Position numbers and translations under genes: made by a program
Notes under the pieces: generated by a model
What the model saw: only the letters and a program-made list of their open reading frames with translations
Told to the model about the DNA's origin: nothing
The model's database searches: none
Assembly (NCBI GenBank): GCA_946481035.1
Contig: CAMLNK010000045.1
Span: 1 to 11,253 of the forward strand
Direction of reading: 5' to 3'
Origin: an uncultured Dyadobacter sp.
GTDB taxonomy: Bacteria; Bacteroidota; Bacteroidia; Cytophagales; Spirosomataceae
Length of the DNA stretch: 11,253 bases
Part shown: positions 1-6,991 of the stretch, piece after piece
Position numbering within the stretch: position 1 is the first letter of the stretch
Layout of the letters: each line of letters starts with the position of its first letter

Positions 1-31
1 TTTGTCGAAATTCTTCAGTGAAAATTGAGTG

Positions 32-40
32 TTATCCACA
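32..40 (+). other. Perfect match to DnaA box consensus
   Basis: The nonamer TTATCCACA is the high-affinity DnaA box consensus. It stands alone: I saw no second close match near it and no dnaA, dnaN or DNA-unwinding region beside it. A single chance match in about 11 kb on two strands is not very unlikely, so a function is uncertain. Confidence 0.3.
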
Positions 41-525
41 GATTCGGGTGTTTGGCGCAAATACCGTTAACGTACCCAAATGGACACTTTGGCCTGAAAA
101 ACACCCCTTATGAAAATTTTGTGTGTAGAAGTTTTACTTGCTGACCCGTCATGATTGTGACTAGGCAATGATTTTGAGATGCACGCCCGGGACGCCGTGG
201 GGACTGGCAGAAAGTCTTTTGTAACCAGGCAAGCGGCAAAATTATATTCTGTTTTTATGTAACCGTTGGGGGTTTCGGGTGGCTGGTAGTGCTTTGTCTA
301 ATATTAAAATAGTGCTATTAGTAATTTTAACGCCTATTGCAACCAGTTTGAGGCTATAACAGAACTTATTTTGGTTAAAATGTGCAGTTTTAGGCAAGTA
401 GTTAGCTTATTTTTTGTAGAAATAATTATTAAAAATTGCATAGTAATAATTCAAAATTTGATATATACATTATTATTACGCGCTTGTCATATAAAAAAAG
501 TGCTATTTTGGGAAGATCTAGTTTT

Positions 526-533
526 TACCTTTG
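526..533 (+). promoter_or_regulatory. Probable -7 promoter box upstream of T9SS cargo gene
   Basis: TACCTTTG matches the Bacteroidota sigma-factor -7 consensus TAnnTTTG and lies 57 nt before the ATG at 591. A TTTG at 507-510 could serve as the -33 element, but the 15-nt spacer is shorter than the usual 17-23, so the call rests mainly on the -7 box and its position. Confidence 0.45.
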
Positions 534-590
534 TAACGTACATTTTGTTGACAGGCCGATGCGGCTAACCAATTCCAAATCAACTACGTT

Positions 591-2549
591 ATGAAAAATT
601 TTACGTTTCTCTTATTTCTTTTACTATTGAACCTGGGCTTCGCCTTCCAGGCAAATGCTACAACCAGTTGTGGTTGTGAGAACAACGTTCTGACCAACGC
701 CAGCTTTGAAAATGGCACTACCGGCTGGTCAAAATCAAGCGGTACGAACTTCGGTACGGACGGTGCATATAACATGTGCGGCAGCTACAACGGTTTGATC
801 ACCGGCTCGGGCCAGGTATGGCAGGATGTGAGCCTTGCGGCCGGAAGCCAGATTAACCTCAGCGTATATGGTGGAACGCACAACAATGACGAGACGCACC
901 AGTTCAAGCTGATTTTTTACAATTCAGGCGGCGATCAGATCGGCGATGCGGTAGTGAAATCGATGAACTACGAAGTGACCAGCAACCAGCTTCAACTTTA
1001 TACGATGACGGCAACAGCACCGGCTAACACCGCAAAAGTGCGTTTCCTGCTCTATTCAAGCGGCAACTATTTCAAAGTGGATGCGGCTTGCATGAAAGTT
1101 ACCCCTCCCGCGACCCCGGTCGACTGCGATTGCGTGAACTCGAACCAATATATTAAAAATGCAAGTTTCGAAAACGGAACGGCAGACTGGTCAAAATCCG
1201 GCGGTACAAACTTTGGTACCGACGATTCTTACGAAATGTGCGGCAGCAAAAATGGTTTGATCACCGGTTCAGGATCGATCTGGCAGGATATTAATGTCGT
1301 GGCAGGTGCGAAGGTGGACGTGACCGCATACGGTGGTACACACAACACGGGTGCGACCCACCAGTTTAAGCTTACTTTCTACGATGGCTCGGGAAACAAA
1401 ATCAATTCCGGTGAAGCGGTGGTAGATATGAACTATCAGGTGGTTGACAGCAAACTCAAACAGTTCTCGATTTCTGCGACAGCCCCCGCGGGTGCCGTAA
1501 AAGTTCGCTTCTCGCTTTATTCATCAGGCGATTATTTCAAAGTCGATGCGATATGTACGACCATCACACAGCCGGTGACCTGCCAGGAATGTAATGGCAA
1601 CACATTGCAAAACCCAAGCTTCGAAAATGGTACCAACAACTGGAATGTGACAGGTACTTTAACCGTTGAGCCAACCTACGCGGTGTGCGGTGTAAACGGT
1701 GCGAAACTTACCGGAGCGGGCAAATTCTGGCAGGATGTTGAATTGCAGACCACAACCGGAAACCAGGTTGCGCTGAATATCTACGCTGCATTCAGCACGT
1801 CGTCGGCCAATAGCCAGAAAATTCAGCTGGTGTTCCTTAATGAAGCACAAGCAGAGCTCGGCCAGATCACCAAAGACGTGACAAATGCGCTTACCAGCGG
1901 AACCTGGGGCCTCGAAAAATACACTTTGGCAGGAGCGGTTCCGGCGGGTAGCAAATATGTACGTGTGTTGCTATCGTCTAACGGAAACGATTTCCTGGTG
2001 GACAATGCATGTCTTACTTTCTCAGGCCCGCCATTGCCGGTAACACTATCCGCATTCTCCGCGAAAAAGGAAGGGGCGGTAGCGCAGTTGGCCTGGGCAA
2101 CCACCTCAGAAAGCAACTCGGCTTACTTCGAAGTGCAGCACAGCCAGGATGGCAAAACCTGGACGGCGCTTACACAAGTTGAGGCAAAGGGAGAAAGCAA
2201 GGAACTCGAAATATACACCTATACCCACACTAATCCATTTGCAGTGAACCTTTATCGGTTGAAAATGGTGGATCTGGACGAAACATTCGCTTACAGCGCG
2301 ATCAAGAGCCTGACTTTCGATGGCCAGGAACAGATGAATGTTTATCCGAACCCGACCGTCGACCGCATCAAGGTGAGCAGCAACCAGTTGATCACTAATG
2401 TGAAGGTCTATGCTCAGACAGGTGCATTGGTACTGAACACTACACCGGATTCAGCGAACGAAGTAGACCTTACGAAATTGTCGCAGGGGACTTACTACGT
2501 GAAAATCAACAACGGCCCGCTGATGCGCAAAATCCTGATCGTAAGGTAA
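591..2549 (+). CDS. Secreted three-module protein with T9SS sorting domain
   Basis: This is a 652-residue exported protein. Residues 1-23 form a signal peptide with a long Leu/Phe core ending in QANA. Three related modules follow at about 27-167, 179-322 and 331-474. Each opens with a Cys pair (CGC, CDC, CQEC), then an N-x-SFENG motif and a WQD motif, and ends with VD-x-AC or VDNAC; the fold is probably a galactose-binding/CBM-like jelly roll. Residues 483-575 resemble the beta-rich linker common in such Bacteroidota proteins (LPVTLSAFSA start). Residues 582-652 are a type A T9SS C-terminal domain (NVYPNP, then GTYYVKI, then a basic end), so the protein should cross the outer membrane by the Por system and be released or attached at the surface. 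No catalytic domain is evident; sugar or matrix binding is an inference. The ATG at 591 is fixed by the signal peptide. Confidence 0.88.
   Translation: MKNFTFLLFLLLLNLGFAFQANATTSCGCENNVLTNASFENGTTGWSKSSGTNFGTDGAYNMCGSYNGLITGSGQVWQDVSLAAGSQINLSVYGGTHNNDETHQFKLIFYNSGGDQIGDAVVKSMNYEVTSNQLQLYTMTATAPANTAKVRFLLYSSGNYFKVDAACMKVTPPATPVDCDCVNSNQYIKNASFENGTADWSKSGGTNFGTDDSYEMCGSKNGLITGSGSIWQDINVVAGAKVDVTAYGGTHNTGATHQFKLTFYDGSGNKINSGEAVVDMNYQVVDSKLKQFSISATAPAGAVKVRFSLYSSGDYFKVDAICTTITQPVTCQECNGNTLQNPSFENGTNNWNVTGTLTVEPTYAVCGVNGAKLTGAGKFWQDVELQTTTGNQVALNIYAAFSTSSANSQKIQLVFLNEAQAELGQITKDVTNALTSGTWGLEKYTLAGAVPAGSKYVRVLLSSNGNDFLVDNACLTFSGPPLPVTLSAFSAKKEGAVAQLAWATTSESNSAYFEVQHSQDGKTWTALTQVEAKGESKELEIYTYTHTNPFAVNLYRLKMVDLDETFAYSAIKSLTFDGQEQMNVYPNPTVDRIKVSSNQLITNVKVYAQTGALVLNTTPDSANEVDLTKLSQGTYYVKINNGPLMRKILIVR
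669..2012 (+). repeat. Three tandem Cys-bearing modules inside the cargo gene
   Basis: Modules of about 141-144 residues repeat in tandem. Modules 1 and 2 are close copies, sharing NASFENGT, TNFGTD, NGLITGSG, YGGTHN, THQFKL and YFKVDA. Module 3 is more diverged and lacks the YGGTHN and THQFKL stretches. Each has four cysteines at equivalent places (27/29/63/167, 179/181/217/322, 331/334/366/474), which suggests two disulfides per module. Confidence 0.85.
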
Positions 2550-2600
2550 GCCCGGCGTCGCCACTTACGGGAGTAATGGCTCCCGAAGCAGCAATCTTGA

Positions 2601-2636
2601 AAACCCTTCGTCCAGTTTCCGGACGAAGGGTTTTTG
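2601..2636 (+). terminator. Strong intrinsic terminator after T9SS cargo gene
   Basis: A 13-bp perfect stem (arms 2601-2613 and 2621-2633, core ACCCTTCGTCC/GGACGAAGGGT) with a 7-nt loop runs into a T-rich tail TTTTTGTTT. It lies about 50 nt after the stop codon. A smaller hairpin, CGGGAG/CTCCCG (2568-2573 and 2580-2585), precedes it. The terminator separates the cargo gene from the glucosidase gene. Confidence 0.9.
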
Positions 2637-2651
2637 TTTACATATTAGTTT

Positions 2652-2659
2652 TAACTTTC
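2652..2659 (+). promoter_or_regulatory. Possible -7 box for the beta-glucosidase gene
   Basis: TAACTTTC matches TAnnTTTG at all but the last base and lies 26 nt before the proposed TTG start. A TTG at 2634-2636 is 15 nt upstream and falls in the T-tail of the preceding terminator. A promoter is expected here because the terminator cuts off read-through. Confidence 0.35.
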
Positions 2660-2685
2660 GTAACTAAAAGGTAACCGGTACGGGC

Positions 2686-4089
2686 TTGACAACAGTTATT
2701 AACCAACATACGAAGGAATCGGGGTATCGGCCGGCAACGGCGAACCCATTGTCGCGGAAGGATTTTGGAAGTGATTTCAAATGGGGCGTGGCAACGGCGG
2801 CATACCAGATCGAGGGCGCGGTGCACGAAGATGGCCGCTCCGATTGTGTCTGGGATGTTTTTGCGAGAAAGAAAGGCAAGATCCGGAATGGCGATCATGC
2901 ACGGTATGCCTGTGATTTCTATCACCGCTACGAACAGGATCTTGAATTGGTCAAGGAGCTCGGCTTCGAACAGTTCCGGTTTTCTATTTCATGGTCGCGC
3001 ATATTGCCCGACGGGCACGGGCGCGTGAACCAGACCGGGATAGATTACTACAACCGGTTGATCGACCAATGCATAGCGTTGGACATTGAGCCATGGATCA
3101 CGCTGTATCACTGGGATTTGCCGCAGGCATTGGAGAAATCAGGCGGCTGGAAGAACAGGCGCATTGTGGAATGGTTCGCGGATTATACCGCCGTGTGCGC
3201 CCATGCATTCGGGGATCGGGTGCGGCACTGGATCGTGCTGAACGAGCCGATGGCCGTGGCCGGGCTGGGCTATACCACCGGGGAGCACGCGCCGGGGAAT
3301 AAAGGCATTCATAATTTTCTGCCGGTGGTGCACCATCTGGCCCTCAGCCAGGCGGAAGGGGGGCGTGTGTTGCGACAGCTGTTGCCTAATGCGCGCATCG
3401 GCAATGCTATTTCCTGCTCGTATGTGATCCCCAACAGCCAGAGCGCAGCGGACGTACGCGCGGCGCGGCGGGCGGATGCGCTGATGAACCGGCTTTTTAT
3501 CGAGCCTGCATTGGGAATGGGGTATCCCAAAGATGCATTTCCTTTTTTGTCCAATATCAAACGGTTTATGCGGGAGGGCGATCGGGAGAGGCTGAAATTC
3601 GATTTCGATTTCTGGGGATTGCAAAACTATTTCAGTGTGGTGGTGCAGCATTCGTACCTGGCGCCCGTGATGTGGTTGAAAGAAGTTCCCGCGACGCTCA
3701 GGAATGTCCCTACCACCGGTTTGGGGTGGGAGATCAGCCCGTCGGGCATGTATGAGATCTTGAAGCAGTTTCAACGCTATAAAGGCGTCCGCGAGCTGAT
3801 TATTTCCGAAAACGGGGCTGCATTTAAAGATAAACTTGCGGATGGCAAAGTGGAAGATCAGGCGCGGAAGGCTTATTACCACGATTACCTCGATGCGGTT
3901 CTGAAAGCTAAAAATGAGGGCGTCAATATTACCGGTTATTTCGCCTGGACGTTACTGGATAATTTTGAGTGGGCACATGGATATTCGGCACGCTTTGGTC
4001 TGGTATTTGTAGACTTTAAAACGCAGGAACGTACGGTGAAGGATTCGGGGAAATGGTTTGCCGAATTTCTTAAAAACACACAATTGTAA
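2686..4089 (+). CDS. GH1 family beta-glucosidase
   Basis: This glycoside hydrolase family 1 enzyme of 467 residues is predicted to hydrolyse beta-glucosides such as cellobiose by a retaining mechanism. The (beta/alpha)8 fold is covered in full: FKWGVATAAYQIEGA near residues 31-45 (substrate-binding Q41), YHWDLPQ at 141-147, acid/base E187 in LNEP, NY at 314-315, nucleophile E375 in SENG, and W421/E428/W429 in the WTLLDNFEW aglycone-glycone site. No signal peptide is seen, so the enzyme is probably cytoplasmic and acts on imported disaccharides. The reading frame has no ATG near its 5' end: an in-frame stop lies at 2665, and the first candidate is TTG at 2686, preceded by AAAAGG 14 nt upstream. 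A second TTG at 2749 would remove 21 residues and still leave the whole domain. Substrate preference cannot be read from the sequence. Confidence 0.93.
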   Translation: MTTVINQHTKESGYRPATANPLSRKDFGSDFKWGVATAAYQIEGAVHEDGRSDCVWDVFARKKGKIRNGDHARYACDFYHRYEQDLELVKELGFEQFRFSISWSRILPDGHGRVNQTGIDYYNRLIDQCIALDIEPWITLYHWDLPQALEKSGGWKNRRIVEWFADYTAVCAHAFGDRVRHWIVLNEPMAVAGLGYTTGEHAPGNKGIHNFLPVVHHLALSQAEGGRVLRQLLPNARIGNAISCSYVIPNSQSAADVRAARRADALMNRLFIEPALGMGYPKDAFPFLSNIKRFMREGDRERLKFDFDFWGLQNYFSVVVQHSYLAPVMWLKEVPATLRNVPTTGLGWEISPSGMYEILKQFQRYKGVRELIISENGAAFKDKLADGKVEDQARKAYYHDYLDAVLKAKNEGVNITGYFAWTLLDNFEWAHGYSARFGLVFVDFKTQERTVKDSGKWFAEFLKNTQL

Positions 4090-4094
4090 CTTTG
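4087..4094 (+). promoter_or_regulatory. Promoter box overlapping the beta-glucosidase stop codon
   Basis: TAACTTTG is a perfect TAnnTTTG -7 box whose first three bases are the stop codon of the preceding gene. It lies 56 nt before the ATG at 4151. The nearest upstream TTTG (4057-4060) is 26 nt away, slightly long for a -33 element. Confidence 0.5.
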
Positions 4095-4150
4095 TTTCCA
4101 ACTAATTCGGAAGAGGGCGTGTCTAACCGTAATATCAAACCCCTTTAACC

Positions 4151-4507
4151 ATGAAAGTCCTGATTGTTTTGTTCGGTTTGCTGGCCTGGATAGGCTGCCA
4201 TGATGAAAGCGGCGATATCAACGAACAGGTTTATGAAGCAGATGCAACCTGGACGAATATGCTTGCAACCGACGGCTGCTCATGGCATTTCGCCATTAGT
4301 TCGAAGGATTCGACCACTTCGTTATTACCTACCGAGGCATCCCGCGCGAAAATAGAAAAGGAACTGGGTAAGATCGAAGACTATTACAGCTTCACGCCGG
4401 TACATCTTAAATACAGTCTGACAGGCGCAAAAAGTACCGTACAATGCGGTTGGGGCCGCACGGCTACCTATGACGAAATCAACGTCATCGAAATTCACAA
4501 GAAATAA
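4151..4507 (+). CDS. Small probable lipoprotein of unknown function
   Basis: This 118-residue protein begins MKVLIVLFGLLAWIGC, a short basic N-terminus and hydrophobic core ending in a lipobox-like IGC with C16 as the likely lipidated residue; W at -3 is atypical. The residues after the cysteine (HDESGD) are acidic, resembling the surface-export signal described for Bacteroidota lipoproteins. Two further cysteines (C43 and C98) could form a disulfide in the mature domain. I recognise no family. The gene probably has its own promoter at 4087-4094 and ends 3 nt from the stop of a convergent gene. An outer-membrane location is an inference. Confidence 0.7.
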   Translation: MKVLIVLFGLLAWIGCHDESGDINEQVYEADATWTNMLATDGCSWHFAISSKDSTTSLLPTEASRAKIEKELGKIEDYYSFTPVHLKYSLTGAKSTVQCGWGRTATYDEINVIEIHKK

Positions 4508-4510
4508 TCC

Positions 4511-4741
4511 CTACAAATGGAGGATTTTTTTGGCCTCCTGTTCGGTATAATAAGGTATTAACTCCGCTTCATCAATAATCTCCTGCACCTGCTCTTCCGT
4601 GGCAGGTGTAGGCGCTTTAGCGCTCTTCTCGGGGTGTTCTTCTTCAAATACAATCGTTCCTTTTCGTTGGAGGTTTTGGAGGATTTCCAGCACCAATTGT
4701 TCCTCGGATTCACGGACTGCCTTTACTCGGTATGTTTTCAT
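4511..4741 (-). CDS. Small acidic protein, antitoxin-like, unknown function
   Basis: This 76-residue protein (starts MKTYRVKAV) is rich in Glu, with a beta-strand-like N-terminus, an amphipathic helix (residues 11-26), a Glu/Pro/Ala-rich linker and a C-terminal helical part ending EQEAKKILHL. Size, charge and layout recall the small orphan antitoxin-like proteins found in Bacteroidota, but no motif confirms this and no toxin gene adjoins it: the next gene downstream is convergent, 3 nt away. The coding claim rests on the balanced amino-acid composition and the ATG start. The opposite-strand frame over 4599-4799 gives an implausible peptide. Confidence 0.6.
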   Translation of the reverse strand: MKTYRVKAVRESEEQLVLEILQNLQRKGTIVFEEEHPEKSAKAPTPATEEQVQEIIDEAELIPYYTEQEAKKILHL

Positions 4742-4789
4742 GATGATGACTGATTTTGAATCCTGGTCAGCAAAAATTGTACCTGAATG

Positions 4790-4797
4790 TAACTTTT
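4790..4797 (+). promoter_or_regulatory. Weak promoter box upstream of DUF4097-like gene
   Basis: TAACTTTT is one base from the TAnnTTTG consensus and lies 65 nt before the ATG at 4863, in the 121-nt gap shared with the divergent small gene. No well-spaced -33 TTG is seen. Confidence 0.3.
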
Positions 4798-4862
4798 AAA
4801 TGTACGACATGCAACCTGTATGCCGGGTTTTACATCATTGTTCAAACAAATCACAGAATCCC

Positions 4863-5906
4863 ATGAAAATTAAACAATTACTAACTTTCGTCCTGTCCGC
4901 GCTTTGTTTCGTGAGTGCGTTTGCGCAAGGCGATGATGACAAACCTTACGTTACTAAAAACTTCAACGGTTCATCCCTGAAAGAATTGCAGGTCGAAACT
5001 TCGGGCGGTTCCATCTCCGTAATGGGAGGGCAATCAGATGGTTTCAAAGTAGAAATGTACATTCGCAGCAATGGCTGGAACGGCAATAAAGCGCTGACCA
5101 AAGAGGAAATCGAAGACCGTTTGGAAGACTACGACATCCTGATCGGCACGGAAGGCAGCAAAGTGGTTGCTACCGCAAAAAGAAAAAGTAACCTGCAATG
5201 GAACGAGAAACGGAGCATTTCCATCGCATTCAAAGTGACCGCGCCGCGCAACGTGGCTACCAATCTTAAAACCAGCGGCGGAAGCATTAAAATTGCTGCA
5301 TTGACCGGTGAGCAAAATTTCCAGACCAGCGGCGGCAGCCTGAAAATCGACGACCTCGACGGCGTAATACACGGCCGTACTTCGGGCGGCAGCATCGATG
5401 TGGCGCATTGCAGCAAGGACATTAATCTCCACACCAGCGGCGGAAGCATTAAAGCCAACGAGCTGAAAGGGAAGATCGAGCTGAAAACATCCGGCGGAAG
5501 CATTGAACTCAACAAGCTGAACGGCGATATTCTGGCGCATACCAGCGGCGGAAGCATTCGCGGCGAAGGCGTCGACGGCTCGCTGGATGCCGGTACCTCG
5601 GGCGGTTCGGTACGGTTGGCCGATGTTTCGGGCAGCGTACGTGCCAACACAAGTGCAGGCAGTATTGAGCTGGAACTAAAATCGCTGGGTAAGTATGTAG
5701 ACCTTTCCACATCCGCAGGCAGCGTGCGCGTGACAATGCCGTTGGATAAAGGCGTTGACCTGAACCTGAAAGGCAATAAAGTGGCTATTCCGCTTAAAAA
5801 TTTCGATGGCTCGGTCGAAAAAGACCGTGTGCAGGGTAAAATGAATGGCGGCGGTATTCCGGTAACACTTTCGGCGAGCGCAGGCGGTGTTTATGTAAAC
5901 CAGTAA
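4863..5906 (+). CDS. Secreted DUF4097-like beta-solenoid protein
   Basis: This 347-residue protein has a signal peptide at residues 1-21 (MKIKQLLTFV start, cleavage near SAFA-Q), so it is exported to the periplasm or surface. An N-terminal part (30-130) holds one TSGGS motif at 46 and a charged, helix-prone stretch (EEIEDRLEDY). From residue 137 the motif TSGGS recurs every 18 residues (137, 155, 173, 191, 209, 227, 245), then TSAGS at 263 and 283 and a degenerate copy near 337-341. This is the pattern of the DUF4097/DUF4098 putative-adhesin families and predicts a right-handed beta-solenoid with one turn per repeat. The biochemical role is unknown; links to envelope stress or adhesion are family-level guesses. 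The ATG at 4863 is preferred over the in-frame ATG at 4800 because only the former puts a signal peptide at the N-terminus. Confidence 0.87.
   Translation: MKIKQLLTFVLSALCFVSAFAQGDDDKPYVTKNFNGSSLKELQVETSGGSISVMGGQSDGFKVEMYIRSNGWNGNKALTKEEIEDRLEDYDILIGTEGSKVVATAKRKSNLQWNEKRSISIAFKVTAPRNVATNLKTSGGSIKIAALTGEQNFQTSGGSLKIDDLDGVIHGRTSGGSIDVAHCSKDINLHTSGGSIKANELKGKIELKTSGGSIELNKLNGDILAHTSGGSIRGEGVDGSLDAGTSGGSVRLADVSGSVRANTSAGSIELELKSLGKYVDLSTSAGSVRVTMPLDKGVDLNLKGNKVAIPLKNFDGSVEKDRVQGKMNGGGIPVTLSASAGGVYVNQ
5271..5702 (+). repeat. 54-bp in-frame repeats encoding TSGGS turns
   Basis: Eight coding repeats of exactly 54 bp start at 5271, 5325, 5379, 5433, 5487, 5541, 5595 and 5649. The core ACCAGCGGCGGAAGCATT is identical at 5271, 5433 and 5541; other copies differ mostly by synonymous changes or G-to-A substitution in the last copy (TSAGS). 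Confidence 0.9.
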
Positions 5907-5929
5907 GATATATAGTATTAAAGTTCAAG

Positions 5930-5968
5930 AAATGGGCAGGCGGCTTACCGTCTGCTCATTTGTGTTTT
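5930..5968 (+). terminator. Intrinsic terminator after DUF4097-like gene
   Basis: A 14-bp stem (5930-5943 with 5948-5961), including two G-U pairs and a 4-nt loop CTTA, lies 24 nt after the stop codon. It is followed by GTGTTTT, a modest T-tract. Confidence 0.75.
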
Positions 5969-6025
5969 AAAACCTGTTACCAAAACTCCGGTACTACGTA
6001 AAAAGGGAAACAAAATCCCGGACGT

Positions 6026-6991
6026 ATGTATCAGAAAATTTTAAATGGTTTGCAGGACTTCTTCGGAATATCCCGGAAGGAGGCGCGTGGCGCGCTTATG
6101 ATGATGCTATGCTGCGCAATGGTTATCTGGACGCCCTTTGTTTTCCGGCGCTGGATATTGCCTCTCGTACCCACCGGCAGTGCGCCGCCCGAACGAAAGG
6201 TACTCGACAGCATTGCACTGCTTTTGGAAAAACAGCAGGTTACAAAATACAAGCCTCGAAATAGGCCTGCCGCTGCGAATGAACAGGCTGCTTTCAAACC
6301 CGAACAAATAAAATTGGTCAGTTTTGACCCTAATACCGCCTCTGAACGTGAGCTTACGGGAGTCGGCATTCCCGCATTTATCGCACGGCGCATTGAAAAA
6401 TTCCGGAGTAAAGGAGGGCAATTCAGGCGGAAGGAAGATTTAATGAAGATTTACGACTTTCCACCGGAGCTGTACTTGCGATTGGAAAAGTACATTGTGA
6501 TCGCGGACCAGAAACCGGTTTTCGAAGCCGGACAAAGTAGTTCTTCCAAAACTTCTTCCCGGACAAGCGTTCAGCGGGAAGTGAAAGACCGCATTCAAAC
6601 TTTTGATATTAACCAATGCGACACCACCGCGCTGATCCGCCTGAAAGGAATAGGTAGCAAGCTGGCCCAGCGCATTTTGAAGTTCCGCGACGGGCTGGGC
6701 GGGTTTTATTCGACAGATCAATTCAATGAGGTGTACGCATTGGATTCGCTGGCATTGTCGGAGCTGAAACGCTTTGCAAAAGTGGGCAGCGTGGTTAAAA
6801 AGATCCATATCAATGCGGCCACTGCCGAAGAACTCGGGCGGCATCCTTATCTGAGAAACAGAAAGCAAGTTCAGGTGCTGATCAACTATCGTACACAGCA
6901 CGGGCCATTTCGCTCGCTCGAAGAACTGCGGAATGCAAAAGCGCTGGACGATGCGACGGTACAAAAAGCAGGGCCATACCTGTCGTTCTGA
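6026..6991 (+). CDS. Membrane-anchored triple helix-hairpin-helix protein
   Basis: This 321-residue protein has a hydrophobic segment at about 22-40 that should anchor it in the inner membrane, a charged linker (50-95), and three ComEA-like HhH units at about 98-160, 190-255 and 258-321. Each unit starts with a (F/I)D-x-N or IN-x-A motif and has a GxG-type hairpin: GVGIP at 112-116, GIGS at 208-211, and a degenerate third (HPYL at 273-276). A Ser/Thr-rich linker (170-183) separates units 1 and 2. HhH units bind the DNA backbone without sequence specificity, so a role in DNA uptake or handling at the envelope is plausible, though no competence genes are nearby. The first bases of the downstream hairpin lie inside its last codons. 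Proteins of this type are common in Bacteroidota and usually left uncharacterised. Confidence 0.85.
   Translation: MYQKILNGLQDFFGISRKEARGALMMMLCCAMVIWTPFVFRRWILPLVPTGSAPPERKVLDSIALLLEKQQVTKYKPRNRPAAANEQAAFKPEQIKLVSFDPNTASERELTGVGIPAFIARRIEKFRSKGGQFRRKEDLMKIYDFPPELYLRLEKYIVIADQKPVFEAGQSSSSKTSSRTSVQREVKDRIQTFDINQCDTTALIRLKGIGSKLAQRILKFRDGLGGFYSTDQFNEVYALDSLALSELKRFAKVGSVVKKIHINAATAEELGRHPYLRNRKQVQVLINYRTQHGPFRSLEELRNAKALDDATVQKAGPYLSF

Larger units (their letters stand above)
1..590. other. Long AT-rich non-coding leader region
   Basis: I see no convincing gene here. All frames are short, and the only ATG-started frame of any length (371-568) gives a low-complexity hydrophobic peptide with no recognisable family. 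The frame open from 3 to 113 has no start codon and could at most be the tail of something upstream. The region holds one perfect DnaA-box match (32-40), a 7-bp inverted repeat TTAAAAT/ATTTTAA (304-310 and 324-330), a 9-nt direct repeat AGTGCTATT (311-319 and 499-507) and a likely promoter box near 526. AT content rises towards the downstream gene, as is usual for a promoter-bearing region. Confidence 0.6.

Noticed and set aside
3..113. Open frame at the window edge that could be the tail of an upstream gene
   Set aside because: Only 37 codons with no start and no recognisable motif; chance openness cannot be excluded.
371..568. Plus-strand open frame of 65 codons in the leader region
   Set aside because: The peptide is low-complexity and hydrophobic with no family features, and the frame contains the likely promoter of the next gene.
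3139..3882. Long minus-strand frame opposite the GH1 gene
   Set aside because: It is antisense to a gene with intact GH1 catalytic motifs, and its translation is rich in His, Arg and Pro with no domain.
4599..4799. Plus-strand frame with a lipoprotein-like start (FSGCSSS)
   Set aside because: It lies antisense to the more credible 76-residue gene, and after the first 20 residues the translation looks random.
4800..4862. N-terminal extension of the DUF4097-like gene from the upstream ATG
   Set aside because: It would bury the signal peptide 21 residues inside the protein; the ATG at 4863 places it correctly.
5034..5776. Minus-strand frames opposite the DUF4097-like gene
   Set aside because: They are mirror images of the 54-bp repeats; the repeated peptides reflect the sense-strand TSGGS codons.
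6005..6019. GGGA/TCCC mini-hairpin just before the HhH gene start
   Set aside because: Only 4 bp with an A-rich loop; too weak to call a regulatory structure.
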